Source: a virus
IMG/VR virus record: IMGVR_UViG_3300047472_000191
Location: 60,940 to 124,939 of that record
DNA length: 64,000 bases
Direction: 5' to 3' (one strand)
Both the position numbers and the translations under genes were made by a program. This document shows positions 34,605-42,440 of the stretch, piece by piece. A model generated the notes under the pieces. That model was not told where the DNA came from, made no database searches, and was given only the letters and a program-made list of their open reading frames with translations. Every line of letters begins with the position of its first letter. Within the stretch, counting starts at the first letter, position 1.

Positions 34605-34981
34605 GCGAGAACGTAGGCGTAGGTGTCTGGGTCACCAAGGACAGCGGGGAGCGGGAGGCCTACGAGACCGGGATGGTCCGGGATGTACAAGGCCCCGATA
34701 AGCCTCGGTTTGACCTCCTGTGGGCCGAAAATGTCCCGTATGAGGAGCAGTTCCTCACCCGGGTGGCGGCGTTGGCTCAGCGCGGTGCGGCCAAGTACGG
34801 GGACAGAAACCACGAGAAGAGCAGGACGCCGGAGGAGATGGCTCGGTTTAAGGCCTCTGCGCTACGGCACCTGATGCAGTGGCTTGCAGGGGAGACCGAC
34901 GAAGATCACATGGCGGCGGTGACCATGAACCTGTTCATGGCCGAGTCGTGCCGGTGGCGGATGGACAACCCGCCGAAGTAG
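34601..34981 (+). CDS. dATP/dGTP diphosphohydrolase N-terminal-like protein (DUF5664)
   Basis: 126 residues. RFDLLWAENV, RGAAKYGDRNHEK and ALRHLMQWLAGETDEDHMAAVTMNLF match the DUF5664 pattern seen in phage nucleotide-metabolism proteins. It would act on the deoxynucleotide pool with ThyX and the deaminase. Last gene of the overlapping run; a hairpin follows. Confidence 0.65.
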   Translation: MSENVGVGVWVTKDSGEREAYETGMVRDVQGPDKPRFDLLWAENVPYEEQFLTRVAALAQRGAAKYGDRNHEKSRTPEEMARFKASALRHLMQWLAGETDEDHMAAVTMNLFMAESCRWRMDNPPK

Positions 34982-34987
34982 GCCCTC

Positions 34988-35014
34988 CAGGGGGTTGCTG
35001 TCAGCGGCCCCCTG
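34988..35014 (+). terminator. Hairpin after the overlapping gene run
   Basis: CAGGGGG/CCCCCTG stem with a loop that can pair further (GCTG/CGG). It likely ends the transcript from 30427. Confidence 0.55.
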
Positions 35015-35068
35015 TAGTCTGATTACTTCCGCTGCAACGAAGCCTGTTCGGCGGCTCGGGTACTGAGC

Positions 35069-35102
35069 TTGACACTGAAAAACGATGTGTCTACCTTAGT
35101 AC
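35069..35102 (+). promoter_or_regulatory. Promoter with inverted copy of the repeated motif
   Basis: TTGACA (35069-35074), 17-base spacer, TACCTT (35092-35097). The -10 lies inside TGTCTACCTTAGTACT, which on the other strand reads AGTACTAAGGTAGACA, a reversed copy of the repeated promoter motif. It drives the Sak4-like gene. Confidence 0.55.
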
Positions 35103-35160
35103 TCAGCGACCCGGCGCCAATCCGGAAGAGACTCGTCAAACCCGTAGAAAAGAGCATCGC

Positions 35161-36180
35161 GTGCCCCGTGTATCAGGCGCACCCGTCCCCCGGACGGAAA
35201 CCAAGATCCCTGAGCAGCACCAGCCCAACCCGGCTGCCCCGTTCGACCCGATGGAGTTCCTGGGACTGACCTCCCTGGAAGAGACCACCGAGTTCATCCG
35301 GGCCATGCTGTACGGCCAGCCCGGCACCGGCAAGACCACGGCTGCCGCCTTCGTCGCCAACCTTCCCGGAGACGGTCTCACCGTCTTCGTCGATGTGGAA
35401 GGCGGCATCAAGAAGGAGGCGCTCAAGCGTCTCGGCGTCGACACCAGCAAGGTAGTGATCTGGCCCGACCGCGAGAAGGGCGAAGAGGTCACCTACGACA
35501 GCATCGAGAAGCTGCTGTTCCGGCTGCGGTCCACTCTCCAGCGTCAGCCCGGATCCATCAAGGCAACCGTGTTCGACTCCTCCACCGAGCTGGGCGCCAC
35601 GCTGCTGCTGGAGATCACCACCTACGCCTACGAGAAGGACCAGAACCTTCCCGAAGCGGCCAAGATCAAGAAGCTGGCCGAGGGCAAGCAGCTGCGCGAC
35701 TCCAAGCACAGCACCCAGATCCAGGACTACGGCACCCTGACCAACCAGGGACGTACCGTCTTCCGGGGCTTCCGTGACCTCGGCTGCCACCTGGTCATCA
35801 CTGCACTGGAGAAGGACGACGCGGAGAACGAGCAGGGCGGCAAGTCCGTCGGCCCGGAACTCCCGAACAAGCTGTCTGCCTCCGTCCGAGGGTATGTGGA
35901 CCTGGTGCTCCGTCTGACGGCGGAAACCCTCAAGACTGGCCCGGCCGAGCAGGTCACCCTGATCTCTGCCGAGACGAAGCAGTCGCTCACCAAGCAGTGC
36001 AAGGACCGCGACGGCGTCCTGCCGATGACGCTTCTGACCCCGACGCTCGACCGCATTCACAAGTACGTCAAGGGCGAGCTGACCGAGGCCACGGACCCCG
36101 AGGCCAAGCGTCACCAGGAAGTCCGGGCCAAGGCCGAGGCGTTCCGCGCCTCTCGCAAGCAGCGCCCCGCAACCGCCTGA
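35161..36180 (+). CDS. Sak4-like RecA/RAD51-type recombinase ATPase
   Basis: 339 residues. Walker A YGQPGTGKTT near residue 55, Walker B-like ATVFDSS near residue 138, and a RecA-core layout without the RecA N-domain fit phage Sak4 annealing ATPases. GTG start at 35161. It is followed by an SSB-like gene, the usual partner. Confidence 0.75.
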   Translation: MPRVSGAPVPRTETKIPEQHQPNPAAPFDPMEFLGLTSLEETTEFIRAMLYGQPGTGKTTAAAFVANLPGDGLTVFVDVEGGIKKEALKRLGVDTSKVVIWPDREKGEEVTYDSIEKLLFRLRSTLQRQPGSIKATVFDSSTELGATLLLEITTYAYEKDQNLPEAAKIKKLAEGKQLRDSKHSTQIQDYGTLTNQGRTVFRGFRDLGCHLVITALEKDDAENEQGGKSVGPELPNKLSASVRGYVDLVLRLTAETLKTGPAEQVTLISAETKQSLTKQCKDRDGVLPMTLLTPTLDRIHKYVKGELTEATDPEAKRHQEVRAKAEAFRASRKQRPATA

Positions 36181-36222
36181 TACACCAGAACCCCCAGAAC
36201 TCACACGCGAGGATAACGAAAC

Positions 36223-36843
36223 ATGCCGAAGCTCAACCCGAACCAGGTCGCCGCTGCCCAGGCCCAGGGCTACGAGGCGAAGGCCGAGGACAAGCCGCTC
36301 CAGCCGCTGCCGGTTGCCGACGGCAAGCCCTACGTCTACAAGCTGGTCGGCTGCACCTCCGGGCCCGCGAAGTCCAACCCGCAGCGCATCCAGTGGACGT
36401 GGGAGATGACGCTCGACGGGCGTTACCACCCGGAGTTCGTCGGCAAGGGCTACCTGGAGCGCATCTGGCACTACACCCCCGTGGACGGCGGGCAGGAATG
36501 GGCCATCGCCAAGATGCTCCACGCGTTCGGCTACAGCCCGGACACCGACACGGACGAACTGATCAACGATGAGGCGACCGTCCTGGCGTTCCTGATCGTG
36601 GACTCGTACGGCACCCCGCCGAAGATCTCCATGAAGGCCCGCCGGTTCGCCTACCACGACGAGGCGGAGCACCCGCAGGCGCAGGGTTCCGAGCCGCCGT
36701 TCGGCGGGGACAACGACCCGTACGCCCCGGCTGCCGTGGGCGCCGTGGCTGCCCCCAAGGATGACCCGTGGGCCGTCTCGCAGCCTTCCGACGCGGTGAG
36801 CGTTCCGCCGCAGGCTGAGGGTGCTCCGGACGACACGTTCTAG
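36223..36843 (+). CDS. SSB-like single-stranded DNA-binding protein
   Basis: 206 residues. A beta-rich OB-like core (residues about 25-145), then a Pro/Ala-rich linker and an acidic end (DDTF) like the protein-binding tail of bacterial SSB. Directly after the Sak4-like gene, pointing to a recombination/replication pair. Confidence 0.6.
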   Translation: MPKLNPNQVAAAQAQGYEAKAEDKPLQPLPVADGKPYVYKLVGCTSGPAKSNPQRIQWTWEMTLDGRYHPEFVGKGYLERIWHYTPVDGGQEWAIAKMLHAFGYSPDTDTDELINDEATVLAFLIVDSYGTPPKISMKARRFAYHDEAEHPQAQGSEPPFGGDNDPYAPAAVGAVAAPKDDPWAVSQPSDAVSVPPQAEGAPDDTF

Positions 36844-36862
36844 TCCTGGGGTGAGGTACTGA

Positions 36863-36895
36863 TTCGACCCCCTGTGCAGCTTGCAGGGGGTCGAA
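36863..36895 (+). terminator. Terminator after SSB-like gene
   Basis: Perfect 12-base stem (TTCGACCCCCTG and its complement) with a 9-base loop. Confidence 0.7.
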
Positions 36896-36914
36896 CTCAT
36901 ACCCGAGTGAGAGC

Positions 36915-36933
36915 CCTAGTATGTGCTAGACTG
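36915..36933 (+). promoter_or_regulatory. Variant promoter/operator of the repeated family
   Basis: CTAGTA-TG-TGCTAG (36916-36929) is the palindrome seen at 4743-4756 with one mismatch. The -10 would be TAGACT in an extended context; downstream AGATAC is not kept. It lies before the gene at 36975. Confidence 0.5.
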
Positions 36934-36974
36934 TCACTATTGTGCACAGTACACATATCGACAAGGAGACTCTC

Positions 36975-37256
36975 ATGGACCAGCCCACTCCACGGCGGGG
37001 AGCGTCCCCCTCCAAGGCAGTCCGTACCCCCGAAGAGGCCATGGAAATGGCCCGCAAGCGACCGGGCGTCAAGATCCTGGTATCTGCGGAACACGAGAAG
37101 TACGGCGCCCGCGTCAAGGCCAACGACATCAGGTCCGGCAAGCGCGGCCCCTGGAAGCAGTACCTCGGAGAAGTCCGCACGTCGGCGATGAAGCAGAACG
37201 ACGGCTCATACAACGTGTACATCTACGTCGAGCCGACGCCCGCCACTCTCGACTAG
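36975..37256 (+). CDS. Hypothetical basic protein
   Basis: 93 residues, Lys/Arg-rich; ATG at 36975 follows AAGGAGAC. The C-terminal half is beta-like (YLGEVRTSAMK...YNVYIYVEPTP). Single-gene unit between promoter-like site and terminator. Unknown function. Confidence 0.7.
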   Translation: MDQPTPRRGASPSKAVRTPEEAMEMARKRPGVKILVSAEHEKYGARVKANDIRSGKRGPWKQYLGEVRTSAMKQNDGSYNVYIYVEPTPATLD

Positions 37257-37311
37257 CAGGCACCGGAGTACGCATGGCCTCCACCCACCCATACAGAACC
37301 CGTAACCGCCG

Positions 37312-37340
37312 GTAGGGACCTCCACGACGGAGGTCCCTAC
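37312..37340 (+). terminator. Hairpin terminator
   Basis: Perfect 12-base stem GTAGGGACCTCC with complement, 5-base loop, just before the polymerase gene. Confidence 0.75.
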
Positions 37341-37377
37341 TGGTCTATACAGGGCCGCTACAGGCCCAGGGAGAACC

Positions 37378-39396
37378 ATGCAGACCGTAGAGACCCTCCC
37401 GGCCACCTTCCGCGTTCCCCGCGTCCACATCCTCCCCTCACAGCTTCCTGACGGCCTGTACACCCCCGTCGCCTGGGACCTGGAAACCAGTGCCCTGTAT
37501 TTCGACGAAGGCGGCATCGCCACAGTCTCTGTCGCATGGTTCGAAGACAACATTGAGGACGCTGACCACATCCGCACCGCCGCCTTCCCGTTCGCGCAAG
37601 GAGAAGAGGGCAAGCCGGACTGGAGCGGTCAAGAGGTTCTGTTCGGCAGCGCCGAGGAAATCAACCTCCCGCTGGAGGAGTGGAAGGCGCTCACCGCGTG
37701 GCTCAGCAAACAGCGGCTCATCGCCCACAACGCCCAGTTCGACACGAGCATGATGACGGGCGGCGTCATGACCTACCGGTGGGGCAACGGATACGGCGTC
37801 GACCTGTCCGAACAGCAGTACTGGGACACCATGTTGGCGAACTACATGCTGTGGCCCCGACACCCCCTCGGCCTCAAAGAGACTGCGGAGCGGCTGTGGC
37901 CCGGGGAAGGCCAGAAGGACTCTCAGGAGCGGCTCAAGCAGCACCTGAAGAACCAGAAAAAGAAGCGCGGCAACAAGGGCGGTGTCCGCTACGACCTGGC
38001 GAACTGGGAGGTCATGGAGGATTACGCCGACGACGACGCCTATAAGTGCCTGCGGATCTACCTCGTACAGAAGAAAGCGTTCAAGGCCCCCGACCACCCG
38101 CAGTACCAGCCCTTCAAGGCCGTCCAGTTGCCCGTCCTGCGGCTCCTCGTAGAGCAAGAGAAGCGGGGCATGCCCTACGCCGTGGAAGCCTCCCGTGCAG
38201 CCGCTCAACGCATCGAACCGGCCAAGCAGAAGCTAGCCAGCCAGTTGCCGTTCCTCCCCACCGGAGACCACGCCAAAAACTACTTCTACGGCGACCCGGA
38301 CCAGACCAACATCCGGGGCCACAAGCCCCTGGGACTGTCCCCCGCCTACCGCAGCCCGAAGACGGGGGAGCCCTCCCTCAACTCCGAGGCGCTCCGGGAA
38401 CTGGCAGAGCAGGAAGTCCCGTGGGCGAAAGAGTGGCAGACGTACACCCTGCTGGACCGCGCCCAGTCCATGTACTACAACGGGTGGGCCGACAAGTGCG
38501 GGCCGGACAACCGGATCCGCGCCCGGATCCGGCAGGTCGGCACCGTATCCACCCGGTTCAGCATCGAACGCGCCAACCTCCAGGCCATCCCCCACGGACG
38601 CAAGCTGGAAGGCCTCGCATTCGTCGGCTTGAGCGACCTGCCCACCCCGCGCGCACTGATCCGGCAGCAGGTAGAAGACACGATGCCCGGCTGGGTCCTC
38701 ATGGAGTACGACCTGTCGCAGGCCGAACTTCGCCTCGGGGCCCTGCTGTCCAACTGCAAGAAGATGCTCACCGCGTACTTCGATGACGTCGACCTGCACA
38801 CGTTCACCGCTGAGCAGCTCGGGACGCCCCGACAGGTCGGCAAGGTGGCGAACCTGTCCCTGGAGTACGGTGCCGGACCGACGACGCTCGGGAACATGAT
38901 GGTCAAGATGACCGGTGGCAAGGTCAAGATGCAGCCCTGGGAGCTGAAGGAAGTCCACGCGGGCTTCCACCGGGCGTACCCGGAGCTGAACCAGGCCATC
39001 GAGCGGTGGGACCACTTCGCCCGCCGCAACAAGTTCGTTCCGCTGATCGGCGGCCAGAACCGGTATATCCGTTTTGGTGAAGATACCCGCTTGGCCTGGA
39101 ATCAGCATGTGCAGGGCAGTTTGGGTCAGTACATGCTGCACTGGCTGCTGGAAATCGAAGGCATCGGCCACCAGCTGGGCGTGCACAAGCGGGCCCAACA
39201 GGACGGCATTGGCGGGGCCGGACTGCTGATGGAGGTCCACGACTCGGCGATCAACCTGATCCCGGTGGACCTGGAAGAAGAGTTCTCCCACCTGGTCAAG
39301 AAGGCAGGCGTGGACCTGTGGCGGGACTACTTCGGATACATCAACGGAGGCGTCCCCATGAAGGTGGACGGCAAACCGTTCGCAGAGGGAGAATGA
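37378..39396 (+). CDS. Family A DNA polymerase with 3'-5' exonuclease domain
   Basis: 672 residues. Exonuclease motif I WDLETSA, exo II-like AHNAQFDTSM, exo III region YADDDAY; polymerase motif A YDLSQAELR, motif B RQVGKVANLSLEYGAG, motif C VHDSA. No 5'-3' exonuclease domain. It is the phage replicase. A hairpin directly before it and no repeated motif suggest a separate promoter or read-through. Confidence 0.93.
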   Translation: MQTVETLPATFRVPRVHILPSQLPDGLYTPVAWDLETSALYFDEGGIATVSVAWFEDNIEDADHIRTAAFPFAQGEEGKPDWSGQEVLFGSAEEINLPLEEWKALTAWLSKQRLIAHNAQFDTSMMTGGVMTYRWGNGYGVDLSEQQYWDTMLANYMLWPRHPLGLKETAERLWPGEGQKDSQERLKQHLKNQKKKRGNKGGVRYDLANWEVMEDYADDDAYKCLRIYLVQKKAFKAPDHPQYQPFKAVQLPVLRLLVEQEKRGMPYAVEASRAAAQRIEPAKQKLASQLPFLPTGDHAKNYFYGDPDQTNIRGHKPLGLSPAYRSPKTGEPSLNSEALRELAEQEVPWAKEWQTYTLLDRAQSMYYNGWADKCGPDNRIRARIRQVGTVSTRFSIERANLQAIPHGRKLEGLAFVGLSDLPTPRALIRQQVEDTMPGWVLMEYDLSQAELRLGALLSNCKKMLTAYFDDVDLHTFTAEQLGTPRQVGKVANLSLEYGAGPTTLGNMMVKMTGGKVKMQPWELKEVHAGFHRAYPELNQAIERWDHFARRNKFVPLIGGQNRYIRFGEDTRLAWNQHVQGSLGQYMLHWLLEIEGIGHQLGVHKRAQQDGIGGAGLLMEVHDSAINLIPVDLEEEFSHLVKKAGVDLWRDYFGYINGGVPMKVDGKPFAEGE

Positions 39397-39400
39397 TCGT

Positions 39401-39970
39401 ATGAGCCCACGGTTAGGTAGCAGCGACGAACCGCAGCGGGGACGTCCCAGCCGGGAACAGGTGGTAGCCCGCACCCAGGCGATGCAGCTACGGCGCCGCA
39501 TCCTGGACGAAGGCTCCTTTGGTGGTGGCTTCGATGTCCCCGGCGATATCACGCCGACAGAGGCCGCCATTGAGGCGTTCAGGCGGTCTCTGGCCATGGT
39601 CCGCTGGATCGAGTCCCAGATGGCACAGTGGGCCCCGAACCTGCTGCCGTTGACGGACGCCAACTACGACGATAAGGGCGCCTTGCAGGTCATGCCCTCC
39701 CATGAGGCGGCGTGGCTGGACCTGTGGATGCAGGAACGCAAAGAGCTGCGGGAAGCCATCAAGTTGTGTCACACGATCGGCGTTGAGGAACGGCAACTCG
39801 CCTTGCAGGAACAGCAGGCTGACGCCATGTTCAGCATCCTGGAACGGATGATCGACGCTCTCGGACTGTCCGAGGACCAGCGACGCCGGGTCCCGGAGTT
39901 GATGCCGGAGATCATCCGCACGGTCGCAATGCCTTCGTTCGGCGGAACGGTCCACACGCCCCAGCTGTAA
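39401..39970 (+). CDS. Hypothetical helical protein after DNA polymerase
   Basis: 189 residues, strongly helical with a long charged helix (ERKELREAIKLCHTIGVEERQLALQEQQ). It starts 5 bases after the polymerase stop, so it is co-transcribed. The shape recalls small terminase subunits or replication accessory proteins, but I see no decisive motif. Confidence 0.6.
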   Translation: MSPRLGSSDEPQRGRPSREQVVARTQAMQLRRRILDEGSFGGGFDVPGDITPTEAAIEAFRRSLAMVRWIESQMAQWAPNLLPLTDANYDDKGALQVMPSHEAAWLDLWMQERKELREAIKLCHTIGVEERQLALQEQQADAMFSILERMIDALGLSEDQRRRVPELMPEIIRTVAMPSFGGTVHTPQL

Positions 39971-39972
39971 CC

Positions 39973-39987
39973 GCTAGGGTAGATGCA
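39973..39987 (+). promoter_or_regulatory. Promoter of the repeated family before a gene-free region
   Basis: GCTAGGGTAGATGC keeps TAGGGTAGAT; no clear -35. It is followed by about 575 bases without a convincing gene, so it may drive a non-coding RNA. Confidence 0.5.
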
Positions 39988-39989
39988 GC

Positions 39990-40530
39990 GCATGACCAGC
40001 GCGGTCCCGCCAAGCTGCTTAGGCGGCGTCCACGGTCGGATCAAAGGTGCAAACGCCCGCTCCCTTCCCAAGACCTGGGGGAGCGGGCGTTCTGCTGTCT
40101 CCGGACGCACAAGAGCCCCCGCTCTCACTAGGAGAGCGGGGGCTCAAGGCTGTGTGTTCCCGGGAGCCTCTGCCCCGCTTCGCTGATAGGCCCCTGAGCA
40201 GGCCGTCGAATGCGGGAGGGACTGCGGTTACCCGCGCCCGGCTTGATCCCGGCGAACACTGCGGTACAGCCTAGCCGAAGCCAGGTCACCCCTGTACCGC
40301 ATACCTTCCCGGTCAGACAGCTCGTGTGGCTGGGAAGGAGCTGAAACCCGCTCGGCTATTACGCCGACTGTTCTCGGGGGCCAAGGTTTCCCAGGGCAGA
40401 CGAGCGGGTTACCCCAGCAAGGTGCACTCGGAGGCCAGGGCCGCCGCATGCTGGGCTTGTTGCAGGCCTCCCCGGCAACCAATGTCCGGTCCTGGCCTGC
40501 GGGTGCCAACTCTAGCATCAAACGAGGAGG
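39990..40530 (+). ncRNA. Candidate large structured non-coding RNA
   Basis: No convincing coding frame is seen in 39971-40561. Nested or serial inverted repeats fill it: CCGCC/GGCGG near 40008-40025; an 11-base stem 40054-40089; a perfect 14-base stem 40113-40145; TGCGGTACAG/CTGTACCGCA (40260-40301); CCTTCCC/GGGAAGG (about 40304-40337); AACCCGCTCG/CGAGCGGGTT (about 40345-40410); and AGGCCAGG/CCTGGCCT (about 40432-40498) enclosing GTTGC/GCAAC. The two hairpins before 40145 might instead be terminators. Confidence 0.45.
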
Positions 40531-40533
40531 AGT

Positions 40534-40561
40534 CCTAGCACTTCCCTGCTAGGGTAGATCT
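40534..40561 (+). promoter_or_regulatory. Promoter/operator touching the start codon (leaderless gene)
   Basis: CCTAGCA-N6-TGCTAGG (40534-40553) overlaps extended -10 TGCTAGGGT (40547-40555); AGATCT follows and the ATG begins at 40562, 7 bases after the -10. The transcript should begin at or next to the A of the start codon. Confidence 0.6.
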
Positions 40562-40762
40562 ATGACGAAGCGACCGATCATCCGCTGGGAACGCAAGACC
40601 CGTCCCGGCAGCATCTACGGCCCGTTCACGGTATTCCGGGCCAGCAAGACCGGCGGCCCTCTGCTCAAGGAGGACGCCCACGGCATCAAGGACGTCAACG
40701 GGTTCATGATCCAAACAAAGGCCCATCGGGTCACTGTGGAGTTCCGGCGCCGGGGCAACTAG
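40562..40762 (+). CDS. Small basic protein, probably translated from a leaderless mRNA
   Basis: 66 residues, Lys/Arg-rich, beta-like pattern (TVEFRRRG at end). No ribosome-binding site can exist on a transcript started from the adjoining promoter. Leaderless mRNAs are common in Streptomyces. The stop overlaps the first base of the terminator stem. Confidence 0.65.
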   Translation: MTKRPIIRWERKTRPGSIYGPFTVFRASKTGGPLLKEDAHGIKDVNGFMIQTKAHRVTVEFRRRGN

Positions 40763-40800
40763 CACATTGGGGAGGGTTGACTCTCCTCCCCAATGTGCTA
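40760..40800 (+). terminator. Terminator whose 3' arm is the next promoter
   Basis: A perfect 16-base stem (40760-40775 with 40785-40800), 9-base loop. The loop holds the -35 TTGACT and the 3' arm ends in TGTGCTA, the start of the extended -10. Confidence 0.8.
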
Positions 40801-40813
40801 GGGTAGATACATC
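40777..40813 (+). promoter_or_regulatory. Promoter of the repeated family
   Basis: -35 TTGACT (40777-40782), 16-base spacer, extended -10 TGCTAGGGT, AGATACATC. One of the most consensus-like copies. Serves the gene at 40845. Confidence 0.75.
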
Positions 40814-40844
40814 AAGTCCCGGACACCGCCCCGAGGAGACCGCC

Positions 40845-41147
40845 GTGAAGCACCGTAAGCCGAGCACCAGCCTGTTCGAAACGGAAGACCGCATCTTCCA
40901 GCGAGTCAGCAACACGGCATGGGCTTATGGGACCGCCGACCAGCTGTTCGAGGGCGAAGACGTCTTCACCTCGGGGCAGTATCACGAGTACCTGGACGGT
41001 CAAGCCGAGATTGAGGCCGAAGACTACGTTCGGCGCAACTTCGGGGACTGCGGCAGATCCATCGTCGGCACCGGCGACTATGAGCAGATGATGGCCGAGG
41101 AAGCCCGAGCACACTTCTACGGCGCCGCCAACCCCTACACGATCTGA
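40845..41147 (+). CDS. Hypothetical acidic protein
   Basis: 100 residues; GTG start after GAGGAGAC. Helical, acidic, no recognised domain. First gene of a three-gene run reaching the terminator at 41705. Confidence 0.7.
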   Translation: MKHRKPSTSLFETEDRIFQRVSNTAWAYGTADQLFEGEDVFTSGQYHEYLDGQAEIEAEDYVRRNFGDCGRSIVGTGDYEQMMAEEARAHFYGAANPYTI

Positions 41148-41156
41148 GAGGCCGCC

Positions 41157-41498
41157 ATGACCGAGAACCCCACCGCCCCCGTGTTCATCCCCGACGAGCG
41201 CGAGGCCAAGCTCCCCGCGTGGGCCCGCCAGGAGATTCAGACCCTCCGGAACATCGTGAGCAACCTGCACAAGCAGGTGCAGGCGGTCAAGGGAGAACAC
41301 GCGGGCAGCAACGTCCAGTTGATCGACACGACCGGACGCACCCCGCTGCCGAAGGGCTCAATGGTCAAGTTCGACTCCCACTGGGGCGGCGTCACGGTCC
41401 ACCACGACTCGAAGGGACTGGTGCGTATCCAGGGCGACAACACCCTGTTGGTACGTCTGGAAGCGGGCAACGCCCTCACCGTCGAACTGGAAAAGTGA
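41157..41498 (+). CDS. Hypothetical protein with N-terminal helix and beta-rich C-terminus
   Basis: 113 residues. The N-terminal half (KLPAWARQEIQTLRNIVSNLHKQV) is a coiled-coil-like helix often seen in small actinophage proteins; the C-terminal half is a small beta domain. Function unknown. Confidence 0.65.
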   Translation: MTENPTAPVFIPDEREAKLPAWARQEIQTLRNIVSNLHKQVQAVKGEHAGSNVQLIDTTGRTPLPKGSMVKFDSHWGGVTVHHDSKGLVRIQGDNTLLVRLEAGNALTVELEK

Positions 41499-41500
41499 TC

Positions 41501-41689
41501 ATGTTCTCGTACGTTGTGTACTGGCCCGTACCGGCATCCCTCGCAGGCCCCTACGTAAAGATCATCAGCGGGGACACCCTGGAAGACACCTTCAAGCAGG
41601 CCATGCGATGGCAAGCCGAAAACCTCACCCTTGAACAGCACCTCTCCGGAGGGATCAAGTACCTCGGGATCGCCCCCGACACCCCCTAA
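41501..41689 (+). CDS. Small hypothetical protein
   Basis: 62 residues, ATG 2 bases after the previous stop. No domain recognised; followed by a strong terminator. Confidence 0.6.
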   Translation: MFSYVVYWPVPASLAGPYVKIISGDTLEDTFKQAMRWQAENLTLEQHLSGGIKYLGIAPDTP

Positions 41690-41704
41690 CCCACCCGCTC
41701 CGAC

Positions 41705-41736
41705 AGTCCCGCCTGGCACCCCAGGCGGGACTTTTT
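41705..41736 (+). terminator. Strong intrinsic terminator
   Basis: 12-base perfect stem AGTCCCGCCTGG with complement, 4-base loop and TTTTT tail. Confidence 0.9.
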
Positions 41737-41787
41737 GTGATATGGCCAAAGTGTTAGGATCAAGTGATAGGTCATAGGGGAGGGTCC

Positions 41788-42174
41788 ATGTGCCGCCACC
41801 TGCGGTTTCTAGAGCTTGCAGCACGTAATGCAGCGCTCTCAGACTGCCAGTTCAAACACGGGGCCCTGATCGTGCGCGGCGGAGCCGTCCTCTCCAGCTC
41901 CCCCAACCGGCACCGCAACCCCCCGGCCATCAACTACCTCGGGTCCTCCGTACACGCGGAAGTCGCCGCACTACGCCGCGCCAACGCCTCCGGAGCAACC
42001 CTCTACGTCGTCCGGCTCTCCCCGTCCGGGCTTGCCCTCAGCCGCCCCTGCCCCCGTTGCTGGACGGCTATCGAGCGGTCGGGCGTGAAAACGGTCGTGT
42101 ATTCCACGGGTGCCGGATATGAGGTCGAGCGGCTTACCGCTTACGCGGCCCAGCCCCACCTGATTGCGTGCTAG
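41788..42174 (+). CDS. Cytidine/deoxycytidylate deaminase-like protein
   Basis: 128 residues. HAEVAAL (zinc His and catalytic Glu) and PCPRC (zinc Cys pair) are the deaminase-superfamily motifs. With ThyX it could supply dUMP for dTMP synthesis, or edit a base in RNA or DNA. ATG 41788 is preferred because GGGGAGGG precedes it. A -10-like TAGGAT lies at 41755-41760. Confidence 0.75.
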   Translation: MCRHLRFLELAARNAALSDCQFKHGALIVRGGAVLSSSPNRHRNPPAINYLGSSVHAEVAALRRANASGATLYVVRLSPSGLALSRPCPRCWTAIERSGVKTVVYSTGAGYEVERLTAYAAQPHLIAC

Positions 42175-42182
42175 GAGCTGCT

Positions 42183-42440
42183 GTGAGCCCTGTTGAGCCT
42201 TCCCCGGTCCCGGAGATACCCGAGACTCTTGCGGGCCTGTCACAAGCCGTCCAGCAGCATTACGCGGACCATCCCGCTCACAGCTCCGGATGCACCTGCC
42301 TGGATCCGGTGATCCGCGCGATCGCCCGGAAGCTGCTGCCGCACGGCGGGGAGAACTGCGGCTGCCAGGTGGCCGGGGTCAGTGACCGCACTCGGGAGGC
42401 TCTGGCGCACGTCCTCACTGAGATCGCCAGGAGGCTCTAG
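42183..42440 (+). CDS. Small Cys-containing hypothetical protein
   Basis: 85 residues, GTG start after AGGAG. CTC near residue 37 and CGC near residue 60 may bind a metal. Coupled to the next gene (TAGTG). Confidence 0.55.
   Translation: MSPVEPSPVPEIPETLAGLSQAVQQHYADHPAHSSGCTCLDPVIRAIARKLLPHGGENCGCQVAGVSDRTREALAHVLTEIARRL

Noticed and set aside
34601-34981. Evidence for a 2-aminoadenine (Z) genome
   Set aside because: The DUF5664-like protein alone is not enough; no PurZ-like gene is present in the window.
39983-40186. Possible 67-residue gene just after the promoter at 39973
   Set aside because: It runs through two strong hairpins, has odd composition and no ribosome-binding site; the region is better explained as structured RNA.
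40228-40521. Leftward 97-codon frame in the structured region
   Set aside because: No ribosome-binding site, no domain, and it spans several inverted repeats.
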